A stretch of DNA of 64,000 nt from positions 57,501 to 121,500 of the forward strand of contig JBAMJV010008826.1 of NCBI GenBank assembly GCA_037951105.1. Reading direction: 5' to 3'. Under the pieces are notes generated by a model. The model ran no database searches. It saw nothing but the letters and a program-made list of their open reading frames with translations, and was not told the DNA's origin. How positions within the stretch are numbered: the stretch's first letter is position 1; each line of letters begins with the position of its first letter. Below are positions 31,695-44,354 of this stretch, in pieces. Position numbers and translations under genes: made by a program. Source of the stretch: Echinarachnius parma (lineage: Eukaryota; Echinodermata; Echinoidea; Clypeasteroida; Echinarachniidae).

Positions 31695-32122
31695 ACGTTG
31701 TATTGGCCAACTCATCCCTTTTCAATTCCTTAACGGGATGAAAAAAGTAGAATGTGAAATAATCAAATCGTGCCAAGAGAATCACGATCCTGGATGTAGA
31801 AGGGGCAATTGACATGACTCCTAACGACCCCATATGTTTTGGCAATCTTCCCTTGCTCCTCATCTAGATAAGGACATGCACGTGATACTTTGCATGAAAG
31901 TGCATATTTATGATATAAAATATAACGACATATGCAATGTATTTGGGTAGAGATCAATGTTCAACTTTATGTCTTTGAATCTGAGGTGTGCCATGTTTCA
32001 TATCTGAATTTCTTAGCCAAAATTTAAAAAGAGCTTCACGACAGCTGGAAATAGTATTGAGGTGACAGGTTTTAACATTTCAACCTGGCTCTATTCTCTC
32101 TCTGGTCCCTAGAACAATTGTA

Positions 32123-32129
32123 TATAAAT
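32123..32129 (+). promoter_or_regulatory. TATA box at lectin locus 2
   Basis: TATAAAT within TATATAAATCCGTGCC, 143 bp upstream of the ATG at 32266, same spacing as at locus 1. Upstream sequence (CTCTATTCTCTCTCTGG) differs from locus 1. Confidence 0.6.
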
Positions 32130-32265
32130 CCGTGCCATCCACCGCTAATACATCATTTCGAGCAGATATCTAGACAAGTCAGGTTCGTGCGATTCACAGA
32201 AACCAAACACACCAACGGCACATCTAACCTGATCGAGGAGCGACTTTGAATAACAAATGTTAAAT

Positions 32266-32399
32266 ATGTCTTCGTCTTCTGTCGGTGGTTTCCTCCTTCT
32301 GTTGGTAGCAGTGGTCATAGTGCCCGGTGCTGTGGCCGAGGGATGTGCGGGCTGCAGCTGCCCTCCTCTATGGACAGCATTCGGAGACAACTGCTACAG
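32266..32399 (+). CDS. C-type lectin exon 1, second locus (orphan exon)
   Basis: Codes a signal peptide and the opening of a C-type lectin domain, nearly identical to exon 1 at 9259-9407 but lacking five codons (PHVIV) and with V for L in GAVAEG. The leader, the in-frame upstream ATG (32257), the donor CAG|GTAACA and intron 1 are all conserved with locus 1. No exon 2 or 3 (no WFDAEMVC or WIGL coding) was found between here and the next gene at 49764. Either the remaining exons were lost, making this a pseudogene, or the exon splices to something not recognised. Exon-level identity suggests a recent duplication. Confidence 0.7.
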
Positions 32400-34386
32400 G
32401 TAACATTTAAATTAACACCTAGGCCTAAATTACTGGAGTCTGGATGTTCGCCTATGTCAACAAGCTAACAGTAACACACAAATAATGTCTTTATATGGTG
32501 GTGGAGTATCATTAAATAGTTCAACGTAAGGCAGTTTCATTTCTATTCAACTAACTCCCCCACATCACATAATGCGGAGTTTCAAAACTTTATACTAATA
32601 AGATGGATGGTCCGCAGAGTTATTTTTTCTTACATTTTGTGTGAGGCGGAATCATGGTGGTGGTGTGCATTGGGCTATTGATGGTGTTTGTTAGTGTTCT
32701 TGTGCATGGTTGCATTATAAGGGGAGGGCCAAAGTCGTAAAAAGTGACTTTAGGTTGCCAGATCTCCACAACAAGTTTAAACCGATTTTAATTGCAAGTA
32801 TTTGTAATGAGACAACATAATTCAGAGGTCTATCTCAACAAATTTGTTGCGAACACCTCCAAATCCAAGATGGCGTCCAAAAAAGCAGCCGTTTTGCATT
32901 GTTATAGATAATTGGCGAGATTTCCCAAACGACACCTCATATCAACATTATTCTGCAGTCATATTAAAGGCAATAACATTTCCTATATTCTGATACCAAA
33001 CACCGTGGAGTTTAGGCATTTTTTCCCAAAAATATGAAATTATTGATTTACATAATTACGCATAATTCAATTATTGTATTAGCAGTTGAATTAATACTTT
33101 TCAGAAAGCTGTCCAATTATATCAACTATACTCTCTGAAAATTTCAAGTATGTACCGTATCTGAACAAAAAGTTATAGTTCTTGGAAGTCAGCATCGATA
33201 TCGACAAAACGGGTAGTTTTGCATGAATTATTATGCTATACAGGGTGTCTCAAAAATGTGTAATCTTAATTATAGGATTTGTATTTCAAAATGATTGCGT
33301 CAATCTCGGGACACCTTCAATTCCATTTATGAACAAATAAAAACAAACACCATTTCTTGTAATATGATGAATATTCCACCATCATTATGTAGTCCGTCTA
33401 GATGTCGTGTCCCCTCGTGTCGTGTCTGTCTTGTATTTGTTTTACTGCATTTATCATAAATCAAGCGCTCAAAATGAACTTAATTCCACTCCACATGGAG
33501 CATTCCAGTCAGCTGCATACTGACGCGCATGCCATGCATATTGCGAATTCGAATCATATTGGGTGTCCATGATATGTTTAAAACATTGTCAAGATCATGT
33601 TCATTATATTGAATAAGTGTCTTACTGAAGTACACAATATGCGGGACATACTGTAATATGTGCAGAGCGTATCTAGATTCGAACACCATCTTGATCGCAA
33701 GGTATGCACCCTTCATACCCTTCATATCTTATTACATGTAACTGGAGACCATACAGGTCTATACAAATTATCTGACTCAGTATTAAAACAAAACAAACTC
33801 AACTGCTAAACTAATATGCACAACACCGAAAAGCCTCAGCAAGCCGAATGTTATTTTTTTGTGCACTACACTGTACTCGTGTAACCATGGTAACAACATC
33901 CGATTATGGACAAAAATATACCAAATCAACCAATATTCATTTTAAAAACTTAAAAATAGCAGGTGAAGGGTGTTATTTCACATATAGTTGAGTATCTTAA
34001 AGTGATATAGTGCAGTACTGGTCAAACTCAATTCAAGTAACCAAAACGTGTACGTTTTCAGTTCAAACTATAGTCGTTTTAATTCAATGATGCTTGAATG
34101 GTAGACCAATATATTATATATATATATACGTCAATGTGACAGGGTTGTTTTCATTTAAAAGACACCTGAAAGTTCAATCATTTTATATTACAAAAATGTG
34201 ATATGATGTTTGGTTAAAATAATCATTCAATAGAGAGATCATTAAGAAACATTGTTATAGCCATTTTGTATATTCTAATAAATGTTTAGGATTTATTAAC
34301 ATTTTCTCAAATTATTGAATGAATGGTGGGCCCCAACATTCATTCAAATCGGATGAATTTATATTTAAACTGTACTTTACTTTTCC
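32400..34386 (+). repeat. Copy of lectin intron 1 at locus 2, with unmatched middle
   Basis: 32400-32705 and 33990-34350 match locus 1 intron 1. The part 32710-33985 has no counterpart there; it contains AAGATGGCGTCC and no gene. The tail ends at GGGCCCCAACA, where locus 1 also changes. Confidence 0.8.
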
Positions 34387-34572
34387 TTAAAGTGAATCAG
34401 GTAAAGTGTCCAAATCCACGAAAATGACTTGGAGCTTCCTCGTTTCTCTTCTACCGTGTTGTTTAGCTTATGGTAAGAGAGGAATAAAATAGGGTTCGAT
34501 TTTTTCAAATGTCCCTTTAGTATGAAGATAAATATCATTTAAATCTTTTATTTCTAAAGCGTTAATTAACGC
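34387..34572 (+). repeat. Family E fragment
   Basis: Starts TTAAAGTGAATCAGGTAAAG and follows the family E half found at 44896-45090 up to TTTCTAAAGCGTTAATTAACG. By chance it contains an ATG plus a hydrophobic run and a GTAAGA donor; see the rejected list. Confidence 0.8.
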
Positions 34573-35054
34573 CTTTGGTGACCTTTGACCTTGTCGTGCC
34601 TGCTATATTGTGTCCGATCCCCGCGCCCGGCTATATATTGCATACAGTCATAGACGTACGTTCGTAGAGCCGTACGTAATACGTGTACGATACGCGTACA
34701 GCTACAGCGGTAGTGAGCGAAGTACTGTGCATATTTGCATTGTGTACTAAATACCATTAGCAAATTTGTTGAAGAAACCGTTTGAGAATCTACAAATAAA
34801 ATGCGAATGAGAATGCGGCCTGGGAGGAGATCTAGAGGTTCATCAAGAAGAAAAAACAACAATTTGGTTGATAATTGAGATGCATGCAGAGCTGAGTCTG
34901 AGAAGCTGCAGGTGATCGAAGACGACACCGTCATGCACGGCCGGGATACTCGCTCTCGGACTGATCGAGTTCTCAGCGCGCGCCGATCGAAGCCCCGGCC
35001 TAAGGTACGTAGATCACCCCCAATTACAGAATCAGCAATTCAAGTTTGAGTGTA
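34573..35054. other. No gene seen
   Basis: Contains a CpG-rich stretch (34640-35010) with TACGTAC-type words. A 122-codon - strand frame (34566-34934) has no domain. Confidence 0.4.
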
Positions 35055-35170
35055 GATCGACAAATCTATCGCTTTCATGGTCTCTTTGACATTATTATTG
35101 TCTTTTTCACTGTGAAAATGACAATGCTAATCATGTCAAAGAGGCCATGAAAGCAATAGATTTGCCGATC
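35055..35170. repeat. Hairpin, 38-bp arms
   Basis: Arms 35055-35092 and 35133-35170 pair with three mismatches (one a G-U pair in RNA); the 40-base loop contains a smaller dyad, TGTCTTTTTCAC with GTGAAAATGACA. Confidence 0.9.
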
Positions 35171-35454
35171 TAGTTATGTTGATATCTCTTTTGTTATGAC
35201 TTAGTTATTATGAAATGATGGGCCTTCTCAAATTTGATATAGAATGGGTAATCCGTTTTTTGTGTTTTTTTATCGATGCTCATTTTTGATAATGTTAGGT
35301 CTATGTCTAGGTCTGTGTAGTACTCGGTCTAACTCAAAAGACAAAAGTGAAATGTTGCAAAATAATAAAAAAATTATTGTCATTGTGAATTGTGGTGGTC
35401 AGGTGGTGCATTGGGTGGATTGATCCACCTCCCAATTTCAAATTTTTACTGGTC

Positions 35455-35672
35455 CGAGATGATACTTTAGCGGTCTTGACCTCGTAAAGTACGAAGAACC
35501 GTGGTCTCGGCCTCGAAAATGTCGAAAATTTTAAACCAATACTAAATCATACTCTCGGCTTCGGAAATGTTGTACGACTACGTCAAATATGTCAAACTTT
35601 CTGTACCGGCCCGCTGCCCATGTTGTTGCCGTACAAAGCCGCATAGCTCTGCTCCCTTGTGTGACCCACCTC

Positions 35673-35707
<35 letters not shown>

Positions 35708-35710
35708 CCT
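35455..35710. repeat. CTCGAAAATG repeat with C-run
   Basis: GGTCTCGGCCTCGAAAATGT and CTCTCGGCTTCGGAAATGTT lie beside a C-run of about 28 bases at 35676-35703. Same family as 13715-14020 and 18915-19345. Confidence 0.75.
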
Positions 35711-38590
35711 CCATGGAAAATTCCGGCTAATCTGCAAATCTCTTACTTCTGGACAAGTTTTTTTCATTAGATATTAGGCTTGGCAATCAAAATGTTGGGG
35801 AAAAAACCTTGGATGATCAGTGTTTTCTTTTTGTCTTACATAAGGCAATTGACTTTCCATACCAATTGCCATCATTAAGCAACTTTTTGATTTTTATCCT
35901 CATTTTATAGCATTGGATGTGGCTGTTCTCTTCGACATTATACATAGAGGATTTCCGAGTACCGATAGAATGGACGTGCAATCTGCATGCTGACACGACT
36001 CACACGATTTGTGCTGGTGGTGACCCCGATTGACTTATGGTTAAGGTAATTCATTGAGAACCTTTTTCTTGGACTGTGGACAGAGATAAATGATAGATCT
36101 GTGTTCTGAAACTAGAATTTCATCTTCAAATTAGCAGGCAAAATCAATGAGAGTTTATTTTGGCTGGCATACCATTGTGTGTCAATTGCTATACTTGCAC
36201 AAAGTGATCTCACTGGGATTCGAAACTGGGAAAACAACACAGATAAATGTCAGAGGAGGAAAGAATGTGCATTGAGCGCATATTTTGAAAACTTATCATG
36301 GGCTTGATTGTTATGTTATATAACAGAAAATCTCAATAAACAAGGGCCGACATTACTGGACATGAGAAAAGATTCACAATGCATTGTAGAATTTGCATTC
36401 CCTTACACCATTTTCAGAATGATGAAAATTATTTTAGCATGATTTTATTTTGTATCTCTGCAATATTTTCAGAATGTGGACCTTAGATTTATTATTTTGC
36501 TTATTAGAGACAAATGCATTAGGCATACTGTATACTGTATACCGATTGAAAAACAGATGAAAACTGCTACTGAAAAATTGACAATGGAATAAAATTAGAG
36601 TCAATAATTATAGTGTAGCTTTCGATCCTAACAGCTGAATAACAAACGGAAGGGAAAATAACAAATTTGGTCCATGTTGATTAGAAATCAAATCCTATTT
36701 TTACTACATGAATACATGTTTGTGGTTCATTTTGTGCAATAAGTGCACATGACTTACACATTACTATTTATCTGATTGCATTCCTTTTTTCACAAATCTC
36801 ACCCTCTCTATAGATTTCTTCAAGACCCATCAAGATTCTACACACCCACTATACCACACCACCCAGAACAAATAACCAGGCCGCCAACACCGAAGTTCTC
36901 GCAGACCCTTCAGTCGCCATGCTCATACCCTGCAGGAAACGGACCCACAACGTCCATCAGCAAGGAACTAAGCTAGCAGGTTTTTGCAAACGGGGAATCC
37001 TGCAGTTCGTGTGCAAAATCAAGAACTTCCTACAGTAACAGCGGGCCGACCGTTCTTGGGTTTAAATCTGCGACACACTTTGGTCAGAATTATTCCGGTT
37101 ATTATGCGACGGCACGATACAGCTCTATGGTCAACCAATCAACATGCTTGTAGCGAGGTAAACATTCAGCACATTGCTATCATGTGTAGTACATAGACAA
37201 TTAGTTGGCGTGTTAACAATACAAGCCAGCCATGCGTTGTCTATACATTGCTTGTGACAACGAGATGTGACGTCATGCAGTCTACGAATGTACGTCCGCC
37301 TTCAACCAAATTAGCGAAACTGCTTGTCAACGAAAGTTATTTGAGCGCGGTGAACGGGGCAATAGATCGCTCCCTGCGTCGTTGAAAGCTCTGTACGTCG
37401 CTGAGCAAAAACACCATAATATTGGAGCAGGACTTCTAGCGTATGAGACATGTTAGATGTGGACGTCGACCGTGGGAAGTGGCAGGGATGTTCGGCCAGT
37501 GATTGCCCACAGATCCCTCACCATGCTGATGCCAAATTAACCCGTTCCCTACGAGTTTATGAAATCCCCATAGACTTTGTACACAACCCACTTGGTTCCT
37601 GTGGTCAAGGGGTTAAGGCCCTACCGATAAGGCCTTCAAATTGATATATAGCATAAACAGTTCATTTCTCAAATACAACTCTTTAGCATGGAATTATTCA
37701 CGCACACATTTGGGCAAAAATTAACAAAACCTTATTATAACAAGCACCTCAGGCACAATTGGATTGAATACCTTATGTCGGGTATCTTGTGTCTGGGCTT
37801 AAAAATAATAAAATACAAAGATCCTTGACGTGTAAAATTATCATCGCTGTATCCGGTACCTCTTGTTAGGAGGTTCCACTGTGCGGGAAGTAACAATGAC
37901 CGAATAGAGCTCATAGCAACAATCTGTTATCTTTTTCAAATTCAATCAAAATAAATTTGATAATATATCTTTCATGTCTTCCCTATTACATGTGATAAAG
38001 GTAATTATGATTTAATGAAAAAGGATGTTTTTAATTTGTAGTTCAAATCAGTGGGCAGTACGGTACCTCGTTATAAGCGAGCTAAACGGGGTTTCCCTGT
38101 ATGACATAAATTTATCATTTTTTAAAACTCAAACAAACCATTGTTTTTCTCAGATGAAATACTAATAAATAATATAATTCAGAATAATTGTACAAGGTTA
38201 TTGATATAATGTATGATTGAAGTTGCTAATAACACCCATGAAGAAATGTGAGTGTGTATCACTATGCAAATTGTCCTTTTAACCCTCCTTTTGCTTGGAT
38301 TCACAGAGGCTTCCCCTATTATGTGCAGGGTATTGAAGGGTCGGCCAATTCAATTGTATTTTTCATAGATCAGGATCAACCAAATGGCTAGGTGGACAAT
38401 GTATGAGACACAATTATGCACAATGATCTGATATTTATTCTTTGTGTAATGTAGCTTTGTTTATTTTATAGTGATTTACTTTTGTAAATTTTGTTGTTCC
38501 AATTCATTCAAATTCGAATGTAACAATTGCTATATTGTATTGTTTATACTATGTATGTTTTGATGTTCAATGTACACTGATCCTTTCAGC
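35711..38590. other. Gene-free stretch
   Basis: No domain-bearing frame. Two short + strand frames (36776-36976, proline-rich after an acceptor-like CTCTATAG; 36984-37196) resemble nothing known. 37200-37640 is somewhat CpG-richer. Confidence 0.4.
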
Positions 38591-38645
38591 ACTGCTGCTG
38601 ATCAGTTTGAAATGTATACCAAAATAAATAAATAAATAAATAAAT
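38430..38645 (+). repeat. Probable retroelement 3' end with (AAAT)n tail
   Basis: A T-rich segment with CAGCACTGCTGCTGATCAG ends in five or more AAAT units (38620-38644). The tail suggests a LINE or SINE end; there is no coding support. Confidence 0.4.
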
Positions 38646-38997
38646 TCACAGAGACACTACATGATCTGCACACATCCAAAAGTTGAATCAATCACCCAGT
38701 ATTTCATTTTTTGTAACAGTTGCTTCTGCATTTATTGAAAAATTAAATACAAAGTATCCAAATAATAATAATTGCATATTGTTATGTAATTGATTTTCAT
38801 AAAATGTGAAAATGCTGTGTAAATACACAAGTTATTCAACCATTTGCATTGCTTCAAATTTCAGGAATGTAAATCCTACTTCAAAAAATTACAATTTACC
38901 AGCATACACAAACAGGCGATTTTGATAGTTTGAAATGTAAAAAATGCACACATAGTACCAGGTAAAGGGGGAAAACGGCTCGAAGCATGAAAATGTA

Positions 38998-39165
38998 CAG
39001 TCAAACCTGTGTACCATGACTGCCAATCAAAGTGGCCACTGTAGAAAGGTGATCACTATAGACAGGTTCCATTACATTCCTTTTCTCTGCAAGGGATCAT
39101 GTTTGGTGGCCATTATAGGCAGGTTTGCTGCTATAAAAAGGTGGCTGCTATAACAGGTTTGACTG
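38998..39165. mobile_element. 168-bp pogo/Tigger-like MITE
   Basis: CAGTCAAACCTGTGTACCAT at the left and ATAACAGGTTTGACTG at the right, flanked by TA on both sides. Both the terminal CAGTCAAACCT and the TA duplication fit Tc1/mariner-superfamily pogo elements. Confidence 0.75.
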
Positions 39166-39473
39166 TACTTGAATGTAAATGTGGGCTATGTGTATAGTGA
39201 TGTATCCGCAGAGTATGTGTGAGTGTGGGTGTGTGTGTGTGTGTATGTGCGTGCGCATGTTAGATACTAACACAAAACAGACTTGTAGTTATTTGAAACT
39301 GGTTGACATAAAAGATAAATAATGTGCTCACACTGTCTGAAAATCTATACTCTTTCATTCACTGTGTTATTAAAAAATAAGGAGTACATGGGGAGCAACC
39401 TCTACATGCAGTGATGTTGCCTGGGGGCGCATCCCCCCTAATAATTTGCCATAAAAATACAAAACATCACATG

Positions 39474-39770
39474 AATAGATTGGGGGTATGACAGGGTGAA
39501 GGGTGGGGGATATCTCTCCTTTGCATAACTAGCATACTTCTAAAGATATACATACAAATAATCTACCCACATACCCTCCCCAAATGTCGCCTATATATAG
39601 ACATGCATATAAACATCACAGGAATAGATTGGGGGTATGACAGGGTGAATGGTGGGGGATATCTATCCTTTGCACAACTAGCATACTTCCGAGGTGATAC
39701 ATACACAAAATCTACCCACATACCCTCCCCAAATGTAGCCTATATATTATAGACATGCATGTAGGGTGTA
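39474..39770. repeat. Tandem pair, about 148-bp unit
   Basis: GAATAGATTGGGGGTATGAC starts at 39474 and 39622; both copies continue through CATACCCTCCCCAAATGT to AGACATGCAT. A third partial G-rich unit follows at 39870 from a different family. Confidence 0.85.
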
Positions 39771-40435
39771 TGCCTGTTTCTATAATGGTTTCAATCATGT
39801 GGTCCCGAGCTCATGCTTTCTTGAATTCTAGTATATTCCAAGGTAAGGAACACACTGCACATTTTTTTTGAGTGAAAAGTTGCAAAAGCTCCCTACTGTG
39901 GGAGGGTCGATAGTGCGATACCCCTCCCACACCATCCCTGCTCCCTTCCACGACCCCACCCCCACTTTTCAAAATAGTCATGCCACTGCAAGAAAGCCAA
40001 TAATGTATTATACAGGGGGAACATTCTGTAGAAAAAAATATACGGTGTGCCCCCTTTCAGTCTGACCCGCTATTCCATTGTCTCCATGAAAAATGAATAC
40101 ACAATATGGCGGATGTTGCCTACTATATGAGAGAGGGAGAGTGAGTAATTATATAAGAAAATTTGAAAGAGAACAATGGAAATTCAGAATATGCGTACGT
40201 GGAGTTGCTTTTATTTGGTAGCTACGCACGGTAGCTGTAGTTATTACGTTCACGCCCACCCGGCGGGCGCGCAACAGGCAACGCGATCACGGGCTGAACC
40301 TCCCCGATAGACACGGCAGCGCAATTCAACGAGTCGATGTACCTGCGACTGTTGAGCTGAGCCGATGTGTACATGTACGGGTGCGCATATAAACGGCGGG
40401 ACCATCATTCCTGTGACAAATTTACGGTAAGCCAT

Positions 40436-40950
40436 CAGTTTTCGGTGATAAAATATGAAATCAATATTTCCTTTTTTCACGAGGTAAACGGTTTTCGTTT
40501 TCTTTCAAACTTTCACAAATCTTTCAATTGTATTTTACAATGATATTGATATAGGATTGAAGTCTCAAATGTCATTTTGTGCAATATCTGACACTTTACC
40601 TGAATCACTTTAAGTTCATATTTTATCACCGAATACTGATGGTCTGCCATACTTTTGTCGCAGTAATGAATGATCCGTTTGAGATATTCGCACCCGTGTA
40701 TTTTTATACACGTAGTACATAATTCATGGAATTTGAACTAAGACAATTGTACTTTTTTTCAATTGCGTTGATTAACGCTTTAGAAATAATGATTTTCAAT
40801 GATAATTATCTTCATACTAAAGGGACATTTGAAAAAATCAAACCCTATTTTATTCTTCTCTTACCATAAGCTAAACAACACGGTAGAAGTGAAACGAGGA
40901 AGCTCCAAGTAATTTTCGTGGATTTGGACACTTTACAGGTATGACTTTAA
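40436..40950. mobile_element. Family E, two pieces in opposite orientation
   Basis: 40436-40613 is one family E half ending TGAATCACTTTAA; 40610-40950 is a second copy in the other orientation lacking its first 180 bp, ending ACAGGTATGACTTTAA. TTAA marks each edge. Confidence 0.75.
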
Positions 40951-40954
40951 GGAA

Positions 40955-43812
40955 AAATAAACATGCTTTCACATGATGCTAAATTTACTGATGATTATGC
41001 AAAGTAAAACCTCAAAACATCTCCTCCAATAGTCGATTTTCGATGCAACGCCTTCAATTTCACAAAATGAAATGCATTTTGCAACATTTCACTTTCGACC
41101 ATCCCCATATCCAGCTCTACCATACTTTACCTGCTAATAAAATTGCTACGGACATAATCGTATTGAAAAGATAGGCAAATGGGCTTTAAAATGATACCAA
41201 ATTTGATAGGTTTAAATCATTTGAACATGCTACAATCTTCGATACAACTTGAACATTAAAAAACACGACACAAGAGTCAAATTTCCCAACTGAATACTCT
41301 CGGCCCATTTTGCGACATTTGACTTCTGACCGTCCTCCATTCTAAAACACACTGTGTATTCCCCGATTTGAAATAAGTGACAAATAATGTACCATTTTAA
41401 AGAGAAATCATCATGCAATGCAATGACACTAAAAGAAAAAAAAAAAATTCAATAAGAGTGATATAATCGATCAAATTTGAGTTTCCGAACTTTTTTTGAG
41501 GGGTTCATATATATTTATATATAACCCCATATATTAAATTTAAACCACATCCCCTTTAAAGCACAGTGCTTGTTTTTTGAATGGGTGACTTGGGTATAAG
41601 TATTACGCTTTGCAATCCATAGGTTGTGGCATGTGGTAGCTGCGCCACAGACGGCATAAGACATGGTCCTGTAAATCAAATTGAGCGATAGTCTCACATA
41701 GTTTGAGATTTGAATCAATCACCAAAACCAATCAGGAGAGTGATAAATTCAACTTACAATTTGTCAATAAATCCTTCACTTGATGTACAACTTCTGAGTG
41801 TGTGAATAATAGGCCTAATTATGAGAAGTTATTGGAAGGCGCCATATTTGTATTTGTTTATTTATTTAATTTTCATTTATTTATTTATTTACTTTTTTTT
41901 TTTTTTTTTTTTTTGGGGGGGGGGGGTGTAGGTTATATGCAGCTTGAAGCCAATGATGTAAGTTACCATCAAATGTTATTCACAAACTTCACTTAATGGG
42001 ATAGTTTGGTACTGGCTTTAATTTCTCTTTTGATTATTCAGCTATTTCTGAATTGCTTTGAGAAAAAATAGGTTAAAAAAACGGCGGAAATATAAAAAAC
42101 GAAAGTTTGAATAATCAAGTCTGAAATTGTTATGAACTAATTGGGATATGTTTAGATTATGTATGCAGTTTCCTATCCGTTGTTTGTTAGCAACCACATT
42201 AATACATTTCAACCATGTTCAACTGTAATGTCGCGTAGAAGCAGACCAGGGTTGTGCAATGATTTGTATAACTAGTAAATTGTATCAAATTGAAACACAC
42301 ACGCTGTTTGCATGATGTTTGAGTATTTTCTTTATCAGAGGGGCGAATAGATAGACGACCATGGTCACATACAGGTACTCTTGAGTAATGTATTACTCAA
42401 GTTGTGCTCAACTTATTAATTTGACTTTTCAATTTCATACTTTCATCTATATAAATTCCAAGAAATGCCACCCTTTTTCAACCCTTTGTATCTCAGATAT
42501 TTAAAACGTATTCATTTAACTAGAATCATTCATGGACCTTAATTAATTCCATATTTATAGTCGTTTCTAATTACTGTACATCTTTATGACTAAAACAAAT
42601 ATTTGTATCGTCAGCAAAAAGAACAAATTGTAATACCATCAGAACAATAGTGTAAATCATATATATAAATAAAGACTAACAAAGGTCCTAACATTGATAA
42701 TTGAGGGACACCAGAACATACATGTTTAAATCCTGATGTGGTTGAGTTAAACAAGACACATTGGTTTACTTAATAATTATGCATCAAATCAAGATATATT
42801 CGTATTCCATAAAAAAGACAATTCACGAGGCCGCAATTATGGTCAAAACAATCAAAAACCTTGTTTTTTTATTAATAAAAAGACCAGCAGTTGTTTCGTT
42901 ATTTTCAAGTGAAGATATTATATTGTTTTCCGAATCAATTGAAGTATGTGATGTTGAATGTTTTGCTCTAAAGCCTAATTATTTATTATATAGAACGTGA
43001 TGAAAATAAACAAATCTCATCAGTAATGTATAATTATCATTGTGCAATATTTATGTTCCAGTTCTATTTACAAATCCTTCCCAAATCACATTTAAAACAG
43101 TTTATCCTAAATTGTAATATACACCGTTATAGTACAATGTACTAGAAATGGTGATAATTTTCACTTGCCACTTGTACATACAATAAAGACGTACAGTTAT
43201 ATATAATAGACCTTGCTTTATATGGAGTACTATACCTCGTTAAATACGTGAATTGAAAGGTGTTAACAATTTAAAATGTAAATACAACACATATTTGATG
43301 GACCAATATTGTCGCTAGCTAAATATTTCAATGGTTGTTAATTTCATTATGATATTGTCCATGCATCTGTTATTTTTTTACTTGTTATTCTAGCTTAAAT
43401 TAAATCATAAGGCTTTTTATATTTGACTATTTGGTCAGCCGCCAATAAAGACTACCTCCTTTCTGGCTGCTACTAGCTTAAACAATTTTTTCTTGTGTTT
43501 TAACAACCTTTATTCATGTTCTGGGAATTGATTCTGTGTTGTTTGTGTTTATCTATGTTAATCTTTTTTTTAATCATTGCTTTATTGACATCAATCAAAT
43601 AAAAACCATGACAAACACAAAGACCTAGGTTACTTGTTGTTTTTGCGCAACAAAGTACAAGGTGTGAAAATTAGAAAAATATACATAGTGCAATTATAGA
43701 AAACAACGTACAAACTACAACACAAGATGGAATTTAACGACACCAGGTGACTTATTTCAATTTGACTAATTATTAAGACATCTACATAATGCTCTTAAAA
43801 TTAAAAACCTAA
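40955..43812. other. Gene-free stretch
   Basis: AT-rich with no recognised coding sequence. A short hairpin GGGGTTCATATATA with TATATAACCCC is at 41500-41526 and a T-run/G-run pair at 41893-41927. 42400-43010 contains a degenerate frame (42761-43000) with no family match. Confidence 0.4.
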
Positions 43813-44354
43813 TTAAAGGGATAGTTGAGTTTTGGTAGAGAGGGCGCTAGACTACTTTTTGTTGTTGTGAGGTAATGAAAAACTGAGTGTAAAATTTGAA
43901 AGAGCATAATATTTCAGTGATAAAATCATCTTTGTTTGATCAAAATCGGTTCAGAGACGGCTGAAATATCCATAAATATAAATTTGTAATAAAGCTGGGG
44001 CCCCAGGTTTATTAGAGAATTTTGAACCAGCCGTTAAAAATTCAAAAAAATGCTTCCTCTTTTCAAAAAGTTACAAAATAGGTATTTAAATAGTTGTTGG
44101 TTATTTCTCTATCTAATCACTATTTAAACAAAGCATCACATGCACAATATTTTATTCAAAATGGTTGAAACCGATGAGTGTTTAAAGAGCGCCCTCTTAC
44201 GTTGTAACGGCTCTTTTTGAATGATAACATGATCTTTTCTACGTAATTTGTAATGTTGTGTTCCTTTCTAGTTATAACTATTAGTTTGTAATGTAATGAT
44301 GCAGGTTTTGGTTACTAAAATTCTCTCCTTACCAGAACTCAACTATCCCTTTAA
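43813..44354 (+). mobile_element. Family M element, complete, next to family E
   Basis: TTAAAGGGATAGTTGAGTTT to CTCAACTATCCCTTTAA. Its right TTAA is at the same time the left TTAA of the family E copy that follows. Confidence 0.9.

Noticed and set aside
34424-34480. Signal-peptide-like exon MTWSFLVSLLPCCLAYG with a GTAAGA donor
   Set aside because: The same sequence occurs in three other family E copies (40880, 44830, 44950) where the ATG is absent, so it is repeat sequence that happens to look like an exon.
36776-37196. Two short frames after an acceptor-like CTCTATAG as exons of an unknown gene
   Set aside because: No partner exons in phase and no domain; cannot be supported from sequence alone.
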